Shown: positions 17,436-26,288 of the stretch, one piece after another | Layout: every line of letters begins with the position of its first letter | Numbering within the stretch: the first letter of the stretch is position 1 | Assembly: GCA_021371935.1 (NCBI GenBank) | Contig: JAJFVF010000013.1 | Coordinates: 310,001 to 374,000 of the forward strand | DNA from: a bacterium | GTDB taxonomy: Bacteria > Armatimonadota > UBA5829 | Reading direction: 5' to 3' | Length of the DNA stretch: 64,000 bases | Notes under the pieces: model-generated | The model's database searches: none | Told to the model about the DNA's origin: nothing | Seen by the model: only the letters and a program-made list of their open reading frames with translations | Program-made: the position numbers and the translations under genes

Positions 17436-18146
17436 TCATGCTTTGACACCAACATGCACACATACAGCGCCGAACATGAGGTCATAATATCTCACATCAC
17501 ACAACCCGCTCGACTCCATGTGTTCGGCCAATTCTTCACGCGACAAAAATGACTTCACGGAATTCGGCAGATACTCATATGCGCTGCGCCTGGCATGGAA
17601 CAGCGATGCTGTGTACGGTGTCAAACGGTAAAAATACAGTTTCCAAAACGGCCTCAACAGCGGTGAGCGCACATGGCTGATTTCAAGGTTGATTACCCTG
17701 CCCCCGGGCTTTACCACCCGCGTCATCTCACCAAGCGCTTTCGACAGGTCCGCCACATTGCGGAGTCCAAAGCCTACCGTTGCACAATCGAATGTATCGT
17801 CAGCAAACGGCAGCGCACATGCATTCGCGACAATAAAATCTATATTGCCAAAACCAGCATGTCTAGCCTTATTCTTCGCAATCTCGATCATCGGAGCCGA
17901 AAAATCCACACCAACGATATGACCTGACTCCCCTGCCCTGCGGGCAAGCTCGAACGCGAAATCTCCCGTGCCGCAGCAGACATCGAGCGCATTGCCACCC
18001 TGCGCCATCCCGGACTTCGAGACAGCAAACCGCCGCCACGCCTTATGACGTGTCAAGCTCAAGACACTGTTGAGCAGATCATACTTGGAAGCAATAGACG
18101 AAAAGAGGCTTTCAACGTAAGCCTCTTTGAGATCGTTTTCGCTCAT
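17436..18146 (-). CDS. menG: Demethylmenaquinone C-methyltransferase (MenG/UbiE)
   Basis: A 236-residue class I SAM methyltransferase of the UbiE/MenG family. Seen are SSIASKYDLLNSVLSL (family motif YDxxNxxxS), ALDVCCGTGDFAFELA (SAM motif I), VGVDFSAPMIEIA, GFGLRNVADLSKALGEMTRVVKPGG and the conserved LFxxRxxAYxYLPxSVxxF end. It methylates demethylmenaquinone as the last step of menaquinone synthesis. I prefer the start MSENDLKEAYV at 18146; a longer start at 18185 adds 13 unconserved residues. It probably shares a transcript with the polyprenyl diphosphate synthase about 90 bases downstream. The dual ubiquinone role is unlikely in an anaerobe. Confidence 0.9.
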   Translation of the reverse strand: MSENDLKEAYVESLFSSIASKYDLLNSVLSLTRHKAWRRFAVSKSGMAQGGNALDVCCGTGDFAFELARRAGESGHIVGVDFSAPMIEIAKNKARHAGFGNIDFIVANACALPFADDTFDCATVGFGLRNVADLSKALGEMTRVVKPGGRVINLEISHVRSPLLRPFWKLYFYRLTPYTASLFHARRSAYEYLPNSVKSFLSREELAEHMESSGLCDVRYYDLMFGAVCVHVGVKA

Positions 18147-18225
18147 ATTATCGCCGCAATGCTCCGTATCATTCAACCGTAGCATTATATCGAAAACGCA
18201 TATAGTCAGTCAAACCAGATGGGAG

Positions 18226-18318
18226 AGTTCATTTATCTGGGAATTTTCGGATCAGTAGGAGCTTTGTCCTCCCAATAATGAGCCCGCCGAGCCATATTTG
18301 CCCCCACAAAACTGTACT
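18226..18318. repeat. 110-bp-family AGTTCAG repeat, internally deleted copy
   Basis: A 93-bp relative of the elements at 29394 and 33879, retaining TTTTCGGATCAGTAGGAGC and GAGCCATATTTGC but lacking about 17 bases of the right arm. It lies in the 343-base gene-free gap 18147-18489 together with the repeat at 18371. Confidence 0.7.
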
Positions 18319-18370
18319 GCTTCAACCAGATTACCCAAAGGGTGAATCCTATTAAGAGTAAGCAAGCTTG

Positions 18371-18457
18371 TGTCATTCCAGCGAAAGCGGGAATCCAGAG
18401 TCCCTGCTTTCATCGTGGTGACGGTTCCTGGATTCCCGGTCAAGCTGGGAATGACAC
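18371..18457. repeat. Palindromic GTCATTCC...GGAATGAC element, copy 1
   Basis: An 87-bp element with outer arms TGTCATTCCAGC / GCTGGGAATGACA and inner arms GGGAATCCAG / CTGGATTCCC. A second copy is at 57051-57136. This type (GAAAGCGGGAATCCA) is widespread in bacterial genomes. Confidence 0.8.
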
Positions 18458-18489
18458 ATGGAGCCTCACCATAGTCCTGGGATGCAATC

Positions 18490-19218
18490 CTACCCCGATG
18501 AGACTGTTTGCACTTCAATCTGCCAGGATTCGATATCCAGACCGGAATCCGTCGGGGTGAGGTTCGGTGAGTCCGTGTCATCGCCTGAGAATGTCTGATC
18601 CGTAATAGTGGAAATAGTGATGTAATCCTGCCCGGCAGGACCCAGACCGTCTATCTCGCGCCCATTGACAACCTGGCCGGCATTTGTGGGAAGAGCATTT
18701 GCGGTGATAAAGTTTATATCCAGCTGTGTAATCTCATCGGCTGGAATGGCGGTCGTCTCGATCTGACTGAAGTCGATCACAAATACAATTGCGGATCCAC
18801 CATCCTGAAGCTCCGAACTGATCAGAGGCTGTGGAGAGGTGCGGTTCAGGAAATAACTGCCGGAGAGCACGCCATATAGGTAACCGTCCGGATTATCGGC
18901 GTCATATTCAATGAACGATGTCATACCGACGCTGTTTTCGGCGTCCTGTGAGGTGACCCAACCGGTGCCGCCATATGGCGAATAAAATGCGCCCAGAGGT
19001 CCTGTCGTGGAGTCATTGTCATTATCGATTGCAACAAAATAGTGGTGCACCAGACCCGGATACACCGATTCTGTGGTGCTCACTTCACCGCGAACCCTGA
19101 GCGTGATTACCAATTGCCTGCCGGTTGTCACTGCTCCCGTGGGGTACTTTGCACAACCGCTCAGCGTATATATAATAGTAATGCAGATTATGAATGATGC
19201 AATATGACGTATATTCAT
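18490..19218 (-). CDS. Putative lipoprotein of unknown function
   Basis: A 242-residue protein with a lipoprotein signal (FIICITIIYTLSGC, lipobox LSGC), so it should be acylated and membrane-anchored. The mature part has a beta-rich pattern (VITLRVRGEVSTTESVYPGLVHHYFVAIDND; AIVFVIDFSQIETT) and an Asp/Thr-rich C-terminal tail. I do not recognise a family. I chose the ATG at 19218 over the TTG at 19233 because a TATAAT box overlaps the latter (19233-19238, minus strand), leaving a very short leader. It is divergent from lnt, the enzyme that completes lipoprotein acylation. Confidence 0.6.
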   Translation of the reverse strand: MNIRHIASFIICITIIYTLSGCAKYPTGAVTTGRQLVITLRVRGEVSTTESVYPGLVHHYFVAIDNDNDSTTGPLGAFYSPYGGTGWVTSQDAENSVGMTSFIEYDADNPDGYLYGVLSGSYFLNRTSPQPLISSELQDGGSAIVFVIDFSQIETTAIPADEITQLDINFITANALPTNAGQVVNGREIDGLGPAGQDYITISTITDQTFSGDDTDSPNLTPTDSGLDIESWQIEVQTVSSG

Positions 19219-19247
19219 GACCTTATGGAGCAATTATAGCGCAAAGA

Positions 19248-20732
19248 ATGCAAAAACGTAACCTCTTATTAGCAATAATATCCGGCTTTCTCCTTGCCCT
19301 GGCAATGCCCAGGCCGGGAATATGGCCTCTGGCATGGGCTGGACTCGCGCCTCTACTTATCGCAGTCCATAAATCCAATACCCGTCAAGCCGCCATCTAT
19401 GGTTTTGCCGCCGGGCTGGTATACTTCGGCACGATACTTTACTGGATATCCATATTCGGCTATCTGCCATGGGCTCTGGTCACCATAATAGAGTCGGTAT
19501 TTTTCGCCGTATTCTCAGCTATGGCTGCCAGGTTTGCACCTTCGAGAAAAGGTCCGTTGGGATACATCCTTGTGCCTGCAGCATGGACTGCTGTGCAGTG
19601 GCTGCGCTCACTGGGCGCATATGCATTCACTTGGGGCAGCTTTGCGCACACTCAAGCAGCAAGTCATACAGTCATCCAGCTCGCCTCGTTGGCCGGACCC
19701 TGGCTCATAGACTTTCTGGTCTGCCTGGTCAATGTGTCTCTGGCTGAATTCATAGTTTCTAAATCTAAGAGACGAGCAGGCGCAGCCGCGATTGCACTTA
19801 TTTGTATACTGACGGTCTGGACTGTCGGCAGCGCCATAATACGCACGGAGCCCCGAATGCGCCCAAGCACCAAAGTCGCTATAATCCAGGGCAATGTCGA
19901 TCAAGACGTTGTGCCGAACATAGACTATCTCGCCAACACATATGTCACATACTCTACCATGAGCGCCAAGGCCGTCGATGAGGGCGCGCAGATTATAGTA
20001 TGGCCTGAGACCACTTTGCCTACACCGATAACCGATTATACCTGGGGTGGCATCCTTTCAGGACTAGCGAAGAAGAGCAATGCGACCTATATCATAGGCG
20101 CATATGCCCCTTCGTCCGACCCACACAATCCACTCTACTATAACAGCGCCTTGTGCTACGGACCCGGCGGCGAAAACCTGGGAACATATCACAAGGTGAG
20201 GCTGGTGCCGTTCGGTGAGTTCGTGCCGTTGAGAGATTATCTGCCGTTCTTGAGCAGCTATGGCATCCGTGACCAGGACGTCCTGCCCGGCGAGTCACAT
20301 AACCTGATACAGACCAATATCGGTAAGATCGGGATAAGCATCTGTTTCGAGTCGCTGTTTGCCGATATATCTCGAAATGAGACGAAAAACGGTGCACGTG
20401 CACTGTTCGTCATCACTAATGATGCATGGTTCGAGCACACGTCAGCCGCTCAGGGACATTTGATGATGTCTCAACTCAGAGCAGTCGAGAACAGGCGCTA
20501 TATCGTGCGGGGCGCTGCAACAGGCATATCAGCCATCATTGATCCATACGGACGGATGCAAGCCGACCTCGGTATATTCAAACAGGGGATGGTTTCAGGT
20601 AAGATCCAGCCGCTGGATATGCTCACGCCATACACACGCTCAGGTGACTGGCCGGCATATCTCTGTGCTCTCATCAGCCTGGTCATGGTCACCACGGAGT
20701 TTCGCAGGAAGCGCAGCAAACAGTCTAGCTGA
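19248..20732 (+). CDS. lnt: Apolipoprotein N-acyltransferase
   Basis: A 494-residue membrane enzyme adding the third acyl chain to lipoproteins. Six N-terminal membrane helices (about 1-190) are followed by a periplasmic nitrilase-fold domain with the catalytic triad: Glu in IIVWPETTLP, Lys in TYHKVRLVPFGEFVP and Cys in GISICFES. TNDAWFEHTSAAQGHL and ENRRYIVRGAATG match the family. A C-terminal helix (WPAYLCALISLVMV) anchors the protein. Lnt is typical of diderms and supports that envelope type here. The last bases overlap the convergent small ORF at 20725. Confidence 0.93.
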   Translation: MQKRNLLLAIISGFLLALAMPRPGIWPLAWAGLAPLLIAVHKSNTRQAAIYGFAAGLVYFGTILYWISIFGYLPWALVTIIESVFFAVFSAMAARFAPSRKGPLGYILVPAAWTAVQWLRSLGAYAFTWGSFAHTQAASHTVIQLASLAGPWLIDFLVCLVNVSLAEFIVSKSKRRAGAAAIALICILTVWTVGSAIIRTEPRMRPSTKVAIIQGNVDQDVVPNIDYLANTYVTYSTMSAKAVDEGAQIIVWPETTLPTPITDYTWGGILSGLAKKSNATYIIGAYAPSSDPHNPLYYNSALCYGPGGENLGTYHKVRLVPFGEFVPLRDYLPFLSSYGIRDQDVLPGESHNLIQTNIGKIGISICFESLFADISRNETKNGARALFVITNDAWFEHTSAAQGHLMMSQLRAVENRRYIVRGAATGISAIIDPYGRMQADLGIFKQGMVSGKIQPLDMLTPYTRSGDWPAYLCALISLVMVTTEFRRKRSKQSS

Positions 20733-20913
20733 TATCGCTCTGCCGCATCACCGAGTCTGGAAAGTGTACTTTCAGAGGTGACGGCGATTCATCTTCACTA
20801 TCTATGTCTGCCACCATCTCATCAGTTCGTTTGGACAGCATCAAAGCGCTGTATATGGAAATACCTGTCAGAAGCACCAGCCCACTCAACAACACGACAG
20901 CAATCGTCGCCAT
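20725..20913 (-). CDS. Small single-span membrane protein
   Basis: A 62-residue ORF. It has a very good ribosome binding site (GGGAGG, 9 bases upstream of ATG), one N-terminal membrane helix (IAVVLLSGLVLLTGISIYSALML) and an acidic cytoplasmic or periplasmic tail (DEMVADIDSEDESP). The strong translation signal and clear helix suggest a real gene, but I recognise no family. Its stop lies within the last codons of convergent lnt. Confidence 0.5.
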   Translation of the reverse strand: MATIAVVLLSGLVLLTGISIYSALMLSKRTDEMVADIDSEDESPSPLKVHFPDSVMRQSDIS

Positions 20914-21012
20914 TGCAACAACCTCCCTACCCGCCTGCTTAAAGCATTGTAGATGTTTTTCCCAAAACAGGCAGATTGTGAAACTGCTGGACCGGCGCTT
21001 CTGACGTGTTTT

Positions 21013-22050
21013 CTACATAGTGAGTGTCACTTTGCTCAGCCCTCGCGGCCTGTCCGGATCATATCCCTTCGCATTAGCCAGATAGTATGCAAGCATCTGA
21101 CTGGGCAATATATATAGCAGCGGGCTGAGTTCTTCCTCGATTTGTACAGGAATTTTGAACTGCCGTGTCGCCATCTGCAGAATGTCGTCTTCACTACTGA
21201 TAACAACCATCTCCGCCTTGCGGTCTTTAAGACGTGCGGCTATATCCTTCATACCGTCAAACGTCTTGCCTGGAGGAGCGATGAGGAAACATGCCTCATT
21301 CTCATGCACAGCCGCGATCGGTCCATGAAGGAAATCCGCCGCCGAATAGCCCAGCATTCCGACATAACATGTCTCGGCCAGCTTCAGCGACGCTTCCAGC
21401 GCCGTGCAATAATTGAACCCGCGCGCAATCACATATCCGTCTTGCATATATCTGTAGCGCTCTGCATGATCGCTTATATAGTCCTCAATCGTCAGCACCT
21501 GTCGCATGGCGTCCGCACAGACATGCAGTCGATCCATACAGGAGCTGTCACCACATAGAGCAGCGCTCAGCAGGTATAGCACCGCAAGTGTGGATGTGTA
21601 TGTCTTGGTTGCGGCCACACCCAGTTCTTTACCGGCATGGCAAAGCAGAGTATGATCGGCGATCTGGGTCAACTTCGAGCCCGGCTCGTTTGTAATCGAC
21701 AATGTGAGAGCGCCCATCTTGCGGGACTCCTCAAGGTATTCGGCGACATCGGTGGCTTCACCAGATTGAGATATACCGATGACCAGTGCCCTGTCCAGTT
21801 TCATTTTCGCCTGATATAGAGTGAATGCGGAGCAGTCAGCCAACGCAACGGGTATCCCGTTGTTAATTTCGATGAGGTATTTGCCGTATATGGCGGCATG
21901 GTCTGACGTGCCGCGTGCGGCAATCAGGATAAGATCGATTCCCCTTTGCTTTATTTCCGCAGCCAGATTGCTTGCTGCGCCACGCTCTTCGTTGGCCAGT
22001 TTGCTGACCACATCCGGCTGAGCATGGATTTCTTCGAGCATGTAAGACAT
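21013..22050 (-). CDS. SIS-domain sugar isomerase/deaminase (GlmS isomerase-like, no glutaminase domain)
   Basis: A 345-residue protein made of two SIS domains as in the isomerase half of GlmS: MSYMLEEIHAQPDVVSKL start, ARGTSDHAAIYGKYLIE, GISQSGEATDVAEYLEESR, KELGVAATKTYTSTLAVL, RGFNYCTALEASLKLAETCY, DFLHGPIAAV. The glutamine amidotransferase domain of GlmS is absent, so it probably acts as an AgaS/NagB-II-like aldose-ketose isomerase or amino-sugar deaminase, or as a deglycase. GAGGGG precedes the ATG. It lies directly downstream of mtlD on the same strand, which suggests shared use in hexose or hexitol phosphate metabolism. Confidence 0.82.
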   Translation of the reverse strand: MSYMLEEIHAQPDVVSKLANEERGAASNLAAEIKQRGIDLILIAARGTSDHAAIYGKYLIEINNGIPVALADCSAFTLYQAKMKLDRALVIGISQSGEATDVAEYLEESRKMGALTLSITNEPGSKLTQIADHTLLCHAGKELGVAATKTYTSTLAVLYLLSAALCGDSSCMDRLHVCADAMRQVLTIEDYISDHAERYRYMQDGYVIARGFNYCTALEASLKLAETCYVGMLGYSAADFLHGPIAAVHENEACFLIAPPGKTFDGMKDIAARLKDRKAEMVVISSEDDILQMATRQFKIPVQIEEELSPLLYILPSQMLAYYLANAKGYDPDRPRGLSKVTLTM

Positions 22051-22100
22051 AACAGAACCCCTCTATTTATTTGAGTCGAAAAGTTGGAAAGTCGCAAAGC

Positions 22101-22132
22101 CAAAAAGTCGAAAATCATGCATTCACTTTTTG
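22101..22132 (-). terminator. Possible hairpin after mtlD
   Basis: CAAAAAGT and ACTTTTTG form an 8-bp stem in the 95-base gap between mtlD and the SIS gene. AAAAGTTGGAAAGT just beside it also occurs at about 4678, so this may be repeat DNA rather than a working terminator. Confidence 0.3.
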
Positions 22133-22145
22133 ACTTCGTCACTCC

Positions 22146-23315
22146 TCAACTTTTTGACTTGAAATCGTTGTATTGTCTGATAACCTCTTTTGTAATTTGC
22201 GAGTCTTCCGGCAGTTTGCTTATCTCATTGAGCGCACCTGCCACTCCCCGCTCTTTCAATATCTGCTGCACTTTCGGCGCTGTGGGGTCGGTCGGCAAAT
22301 CGAATAGAAGCGCTGCGGCTATCGCCCTGCTCATATGCTCGGGAAAGAATCCGCACTCCTCAACCAGCTTTGCTCCGCCCACGAGCCGATCATTGGGACC
22401 GAGCTTGCGCATAGGGTCTCCCCCAACCCTGGCGACCTGGTCGCCAAGTGCAGCATTCGCGAACCTGCTGAGCAAGTCGTCTACATGCGCCTGATGAGCC
22501 ACCGGGTCCAGACTATGTTTCTTTACCAGTGCCCTGCCGGTCTCTTCCATAGCAGCACGAACCTCTTTGGCTATCTGCTCATCATCCATAGCCTGCCAGA
22601 CATACTTATACCCCTTCATATAACCCAGATAGGCTGCAGTCGCGTGACCCGCATTATGCGCGTAGAGCTTGCGGTCCACAAAACTCTGGAAGTTGCCCGC
22701 TGGTTCGATGTTTGCTATATCGAACCACTCACCCTTGATGGCGGCCTTTGATATCGGCAAATGCTTATATGGCTCGACAATCACCAACAGAGGATCCTCA
22801 CGCTTCTGCTCGGCGCTCATAACCGGCACCATCCGCCCGACCACACTCTCCACAAACCCTATCTTATCCTCCAGGTATGCATGGTACTCCTGGGCAAGAG
22901 CCTTTTTCACTTCACCCTTGAGGAATGGACCCATATTCTGAAGGTTCTCGCATATGATTATATTGATCGGTTTCTCGACACCGGCTTCGGCACGCGCTTT
23001 GACTCCGGCAGCTATAGTCGGAGCGATCTTGGGCAGCACATTTACGCCAACGGCTGTGCACATCAAATCTGCTGTCTTGATTTCTTCGGCCACTGCCGGT
23101 ATATCCAGTCCGCTCACTGCACGGACATTTTCAATAGTAACCGTCCATGGCTTCTCGCATGCCATTCTGATCGGATATGAACGACACTGGTTAATCAAAT
23201 CCACCAGTTCCTGCACCACATCAACAAACACTACCTCGAACCCGGACTCACTGAATAATTGCCCCGCGAAACCTCGTCCGATATTACCTGCTCCGAACTG
23301 AACTGCCTTTCTCAC
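22146..23315 (-). CDS. mtlD: Mannitol-1-phosphate 5-dehydrogenase
   Basis: A 389-residue long-chain polyol dehydrogenase. The N-terminal Rossmann motif is VQFGAGNIGRGFAGQLF; the following FVDVVQELVDLINQ, the ICENLQNMG segment and the catalytic region DRKLYAHNAGHATAAYLGY (Lys/Asn/His) match MtlD. It interconverts mannitol 1-phosphate and fructose 6-phosphate with NAD. I use the GTG at 23315, 6 bases after AGGTGG; the GTG nine bases upstream overlaps that site. No mannitol PTS gene is adjacent, so the enzyme may make mannitol phosphate as a redox sink or compatible solute, or substrate may arrive by another route. Confidence 0.9.
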   Translation of the reverse strand: MRKAVQFGAGNIGRGFAGQLFSESGFEVVFVDVVQELVDLINQCRSYPIRMACEKPWTVTIENVRAVSGLDIPAVAEEIKTADLMCTAVGVNVLPKIAPTIAAGVKARAEAGVEKPINIIICENLQNMGPFLKGEVKKALAQEYHAYLEDKIGFVESVVGRMVPVMSAEQKREDPLLVIVEPYKHLPISKAAIKGEWFDIANIEPAGNFQSFVDRKLYAHNAGHATAAYLGYMKGYKYVWQAMDDEQIAKEVRAAMEETGRALVKKHSLDPVAHQAHVDDLLSRFANAALGDQVARVGGDPMRKLGPNDRLVGGAKLVEECGFFPEHMSRAIAAALLFDLPTDPTAPKVQQILKERGVAGALNEISKLPEDSQITKEVIRQYNDFKSKS

Positions 23316-23353
23316 AACAACCACCTGATTTGATATTTAGTATTTTTGATTGA

Positions 23354-23755
23354 TTATTGCCTGAGATTGAACGGCTTAGGCAAATAATCCCCCAGACCAA
23401 AGACATCGTATTCCAGATTCAAATTCCCTGAAATGATCTCGGCCGGATTATCCTTATCACTGAATTCCGCAATCACCTGCAGGCACGCCCCACATGGCCG
23501 CGCAAAACCATCTCCATCGGTCACAATCGCGACTGCCTTAATATGCCTCTCGCCCTCGGATACTGCTTTTTGGACGGCTACACGTTCAGCACACATACTC
23601 AGTCCATACGATGCATTCTCTACATTGCATCCCGTATAAACCTTGCCCGAGCCGCACAATACTGCAGCGCCCACTTTGAATCCCGAGTATGGCGCATATG
23701 CACTCTTACGAGCATCTCTTGCCGCTATTAGTAAACCCTGTATATTTTTATGCAT
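23354..23755 (-). CDS. cdd: Cytidine deaminase
   Basis: A 133-residue homotetramer-type cytidine/deoxycytidine deaminase converting cytidine to uridine. It has the zinc-binding CAERVAV (Cys and catalytic Glu) and PCGACLQVI motifs, preceded by YAPYSGFKVGAAV and TGCNVENASYG. I start at the ATG at 23755; the upstream TTG adds four residues without conservation. It lies just upstream of mtlD and downstream of mutS2 on the same strand. With the pyrimidine phosphorylase at 39906 it indicates pyrimidine nucleoside salvage. Confidence 0.93.
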   Translation of the reverse strand: MHKNIQGLLIAARDARKSAYAPYSGFKVGAAVLCGSGKVYTGCNVENASYGLSMCAERVAVQKAVSEGERHIKAVAIVTDGDGFARPCGACLQVIAEFSDKDNPAEIISGNLNLEYDVFGLGDYLPKPFNLRQ

Positions 23756-23809
23756 TTGACATAACAACCAAGCAAATACTCAATATAAAGTACTCAATAC
23801 TAAATTCGT

Positions 23810-26176
23810 TTATCTTTTCATCTCCGCAACAGTGACCCCCGAACCGCCCTCTTCCTGCTCACCGAGTCGGAACGAGTTCACACCTTTATGCGATTTCAGA
23901 TACTGCCATACGGCCTGTCTCATCTGGCCGGTCCCCTTGCCATGAACTATGCGGACGGATATAACCCCAGCCGCCATAGCGTCGTCCATATATTTATCCA
24001 GTTCGATCAGCGCAGGCTCGACGCGCATGCCCCTCAGATGAATCTCAGCATGAAAATCACGAGCCTTTTGCAGACTTATGCTCTCCTGCAGCCTCTGCGG
24101 GCGCACATCCTCAACCTGATGCGCTCGTGGCTTGCGAAGTGATGATATCGACACACTCACACGCATAGCGCCTATCAAAACCACGACCTTGCCCGCCTCC
24201 GGCGGCTCCACAATCTCGCCATCCTGGTTTATGCCGGCAATTCCTACGCGCATGCCGGGCGAAAGTGTCGTTCCCTTCTCGAGCTTTTCTTCCTTATGCT
24301 CGGCAACCTCGACGCGCTTGACCGTCTGCTCATCCAGTTGATCTATCAGCTTTTCTGCTTTTTTCTTGAGGTCCTGTGCGCGCTTGGTGTCGGCCTTCTG
24401 TGCGGCAAGCTGTTCGAGTGTATTTTCGAGTTTCCGAGAATAGGCCTCGATAATGCTCTCGGCACGCTGCTTTGTCTTTGTCTCGACTCGGCTCTTTATG
24501 CTCTCGATCCCGCCGAGTTGCTGCTCATAGCGCTTTCGCAAAATCTCAGCATCCCGCGCATGGCGCTCAGCGGCTTTCCTCTGCTCCGCGGCGGCCTTAT
24601 GGCTCTCCTCGATCTGGCGAATAAGCTCTTCAGATGCCTGCTGGTGATTGCCGAGGCTCTCTTTCGCGGCATCAATTATCGTTTTGTCCAACCCGAGTCG
24701 TCCGGCTATGGCAAAAGCATTGCTGCTGCCCGGAATGCCTATCATCAACCTGTATGTGGGCCGCAGGCTCTCAGGGTCGAACTCGACGCATGCATTTTCC
24801 ACGCCATCACGCAGATATGCGTATTCCTTAAGCTCACCGTAGTGTGTGGTTGCAACAATGCGTGAACCCTGCTGCATCAGATAATCTACAATCGACTTTG
24901 CGAGCGCAGCACCCTCGGCAGGATCGGTCCCCGCCCCAACTTCGTCCATCAACACCATGGTGTTTTTGTTGGAGCCATTCGTGATGCGCACGATATTGTT
25001 CATGTGCGATGAGAATGTCGACAGAGACTGCTCAATGCTCTGCTCATCGCCTATGTCGGCATAAACATTTTCAAATATCGCAAGCTCGGTGCCGGGTTCA
25101 GCCGGTACATGCATCCCGCTCGCGGCCATAAGGGTCAGCAAGCCGACAGTCTTCAATGCAACCGTTTTGCCGCCGGTGTTTGGACCGGTAATCAGCAGCG
25201 CATTAAAATCCTTGCCCAGGCTCATATCTATCGGGACGACATCGCCCTCCAGCAGCGGATGGCGCGCAGACATAAGCTCGATCATGCCGGTATCGTTCAA
25301 AAACGGAGAGGTCGCTCTCTGCTCGATACTGAGCTTGGCTCTGGCAGCGATGCCGTCGATTATGCCCACCACGTTGAGCATCGCCAGAATTTGGCCGCTC
25401 TTTTCGCCGACCAGCGCAGTCAGTCCCGCAAGCACTTTTTCGACCTCTTCACGCTCTTTGACGGCAAGCTGTTTGCGCTTGTTTCCAAGTTCGACCACAG
25501 CCGCAGGCTCTATGAAAAGTGTCGCGCCGGATGCGCTGGCGTCATGGACTATACCCGGGAATTGGCCTCTGTGATCGGCCTTGATCGGGATGCAGTAGCG
25601 GTCACTGCGGATAGTGATGACCGGCTCCTGAATGATCGTCTTATATGAGCTGCCCTGCAGATATGAGTTCATCTTCTCAGTCAGGCGTGATTGAACCGTG
25701 CGCAGTTCTGATCGCACACGACCTAACGCGGCGCTTGCCGAATCCAGCACATCTCCGCTCTGGGCAATCGAACTTGTGATGGCATTTTCTATTGGCGCGA
25801 AGAACTCTATTTCGCTGCCGAGTTCACCCAAAATTGGGTATTTATCGCTCAACTTGCGTAAAAATGTGCCTAGACGCTTTGTGCCATGCAATGTGTTGAG
25901 GATAGCGAGCAGATCGGTCGGCTGCAACAGCGCTTCGACCGCCGCTCGCTCTACATAACCCCTTACGTCCTCGATTCCACCGAACGGAATATTGCCCTCA
26001 TATTGAAGTATTGCGCGGGCTTCACTGGTCTCCTGCTGCTTGCGCACGGCAATATCCAGATGGGTGGTCGGGTACGAAAGACCGGCGACCTCCCGTCCCA
26101 GGGCGCAGGCCGCCTGACTCTGCAGTTTCGCTATTATTTTTTCGAACTCAAGTACTTTGAGTGTATGCTGCTCCAT
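23810..26176 (-). CDS. mutS2: Endonuclease MutS2
   Basis: A 788-residue protein. It begins MEQHTLKVLEFEKIIAKL as MutS2 does. The core and lever domain are followed by the MutS ATPase (Walker A LITGPNTGGKTVALKT; Walker B TMVLMDEVGAGTDPAEGAAL), a long coiled coil (about 520-640, rich in Lys/Glu/Ala), a KOW-like segment and a C-terminal Smr nuclease domain (EIHLRGMRVEPALIELDKY; RIVHGKGTGQMRQAV). MutS2 acts on recombination intermediates and, in Bacillus, on collided ribosomes. A longer start (26233) is possible, but the added residues are not typical. It is divergent from transketolase. Confidence 0.92.
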   Translation of the reverse strand: MEQHTLKVLEFEKIIAKLQSQAACALGREVAGLSYPTTHLDIAVRKQQETSEARAILQYEGNIPFGGIEDVRGYVERAAVEALLQPTDLLAILNTLHGTKRLGTFLRKLSDKYPILGELGSEIEFFAPIENAITSSIAQSGDVLDSASAALGRVRSELRTVQSRLTEKMNSYLQGSSYKTIIQEPVITIRSDRYCIPIKADHRGQFPGIVHDASASGATLFIEPAAVVELGNKRKQLAVKEREEVEKVLAGLTALVGEKSGQILAMLNVVGIIDGIAARAKLSIEQRATSPFLNDTGMIELMSARHPLLEGDVVPIDMSLGKDFNALLITGPNTGGKTVALKTVGLLTLMAASGMHVPAEPGTELAIFENVYADIGDEQSIEQSLSTFSSHMNNIVRITNGSNKNTMVLMDEVGAGTDPAEGAALAKSIVDYLMQQGSRIVATTHYGELKEYAYLRDGVENACVEFDPESLRPTYRLMIGIPGSSNAFAIAGRLGLDKTIIDAAKESLGNHQQASEELIRQIEESHKAAAEQRKAAERHARDAEILRKRYEQQLGGIESIKSRVETKTKQRAESIIEAYSRKLENTLEQLAAQKADTKRAQDLKKKAEKLIDQLDEQTVKRVEVAEHKEEKLEKGTTLSPGMRVGIAGINQDGEIVEPPEAGKVVVLIGAMRVSVSISSLRKPRAHQVEDVRPQRLQESISLQKARDFHAEIHLRGMRVEPALIELDKYMDDAMAAGVISVRIVHGKGTGQMRQAVWQYLKSHKGVNSFRLGEQEEGGSGVTVAEMKR

Positions 26177-26288
26177 TTTTCCAAAAATATTATAGCACTT
26201 TTCACTCATTGCCTCCATCGACACATCGGCCAATAAACGCTACAATATATTATGAGGTTTAGACAACAAAATACCCTGGAGTGAATTC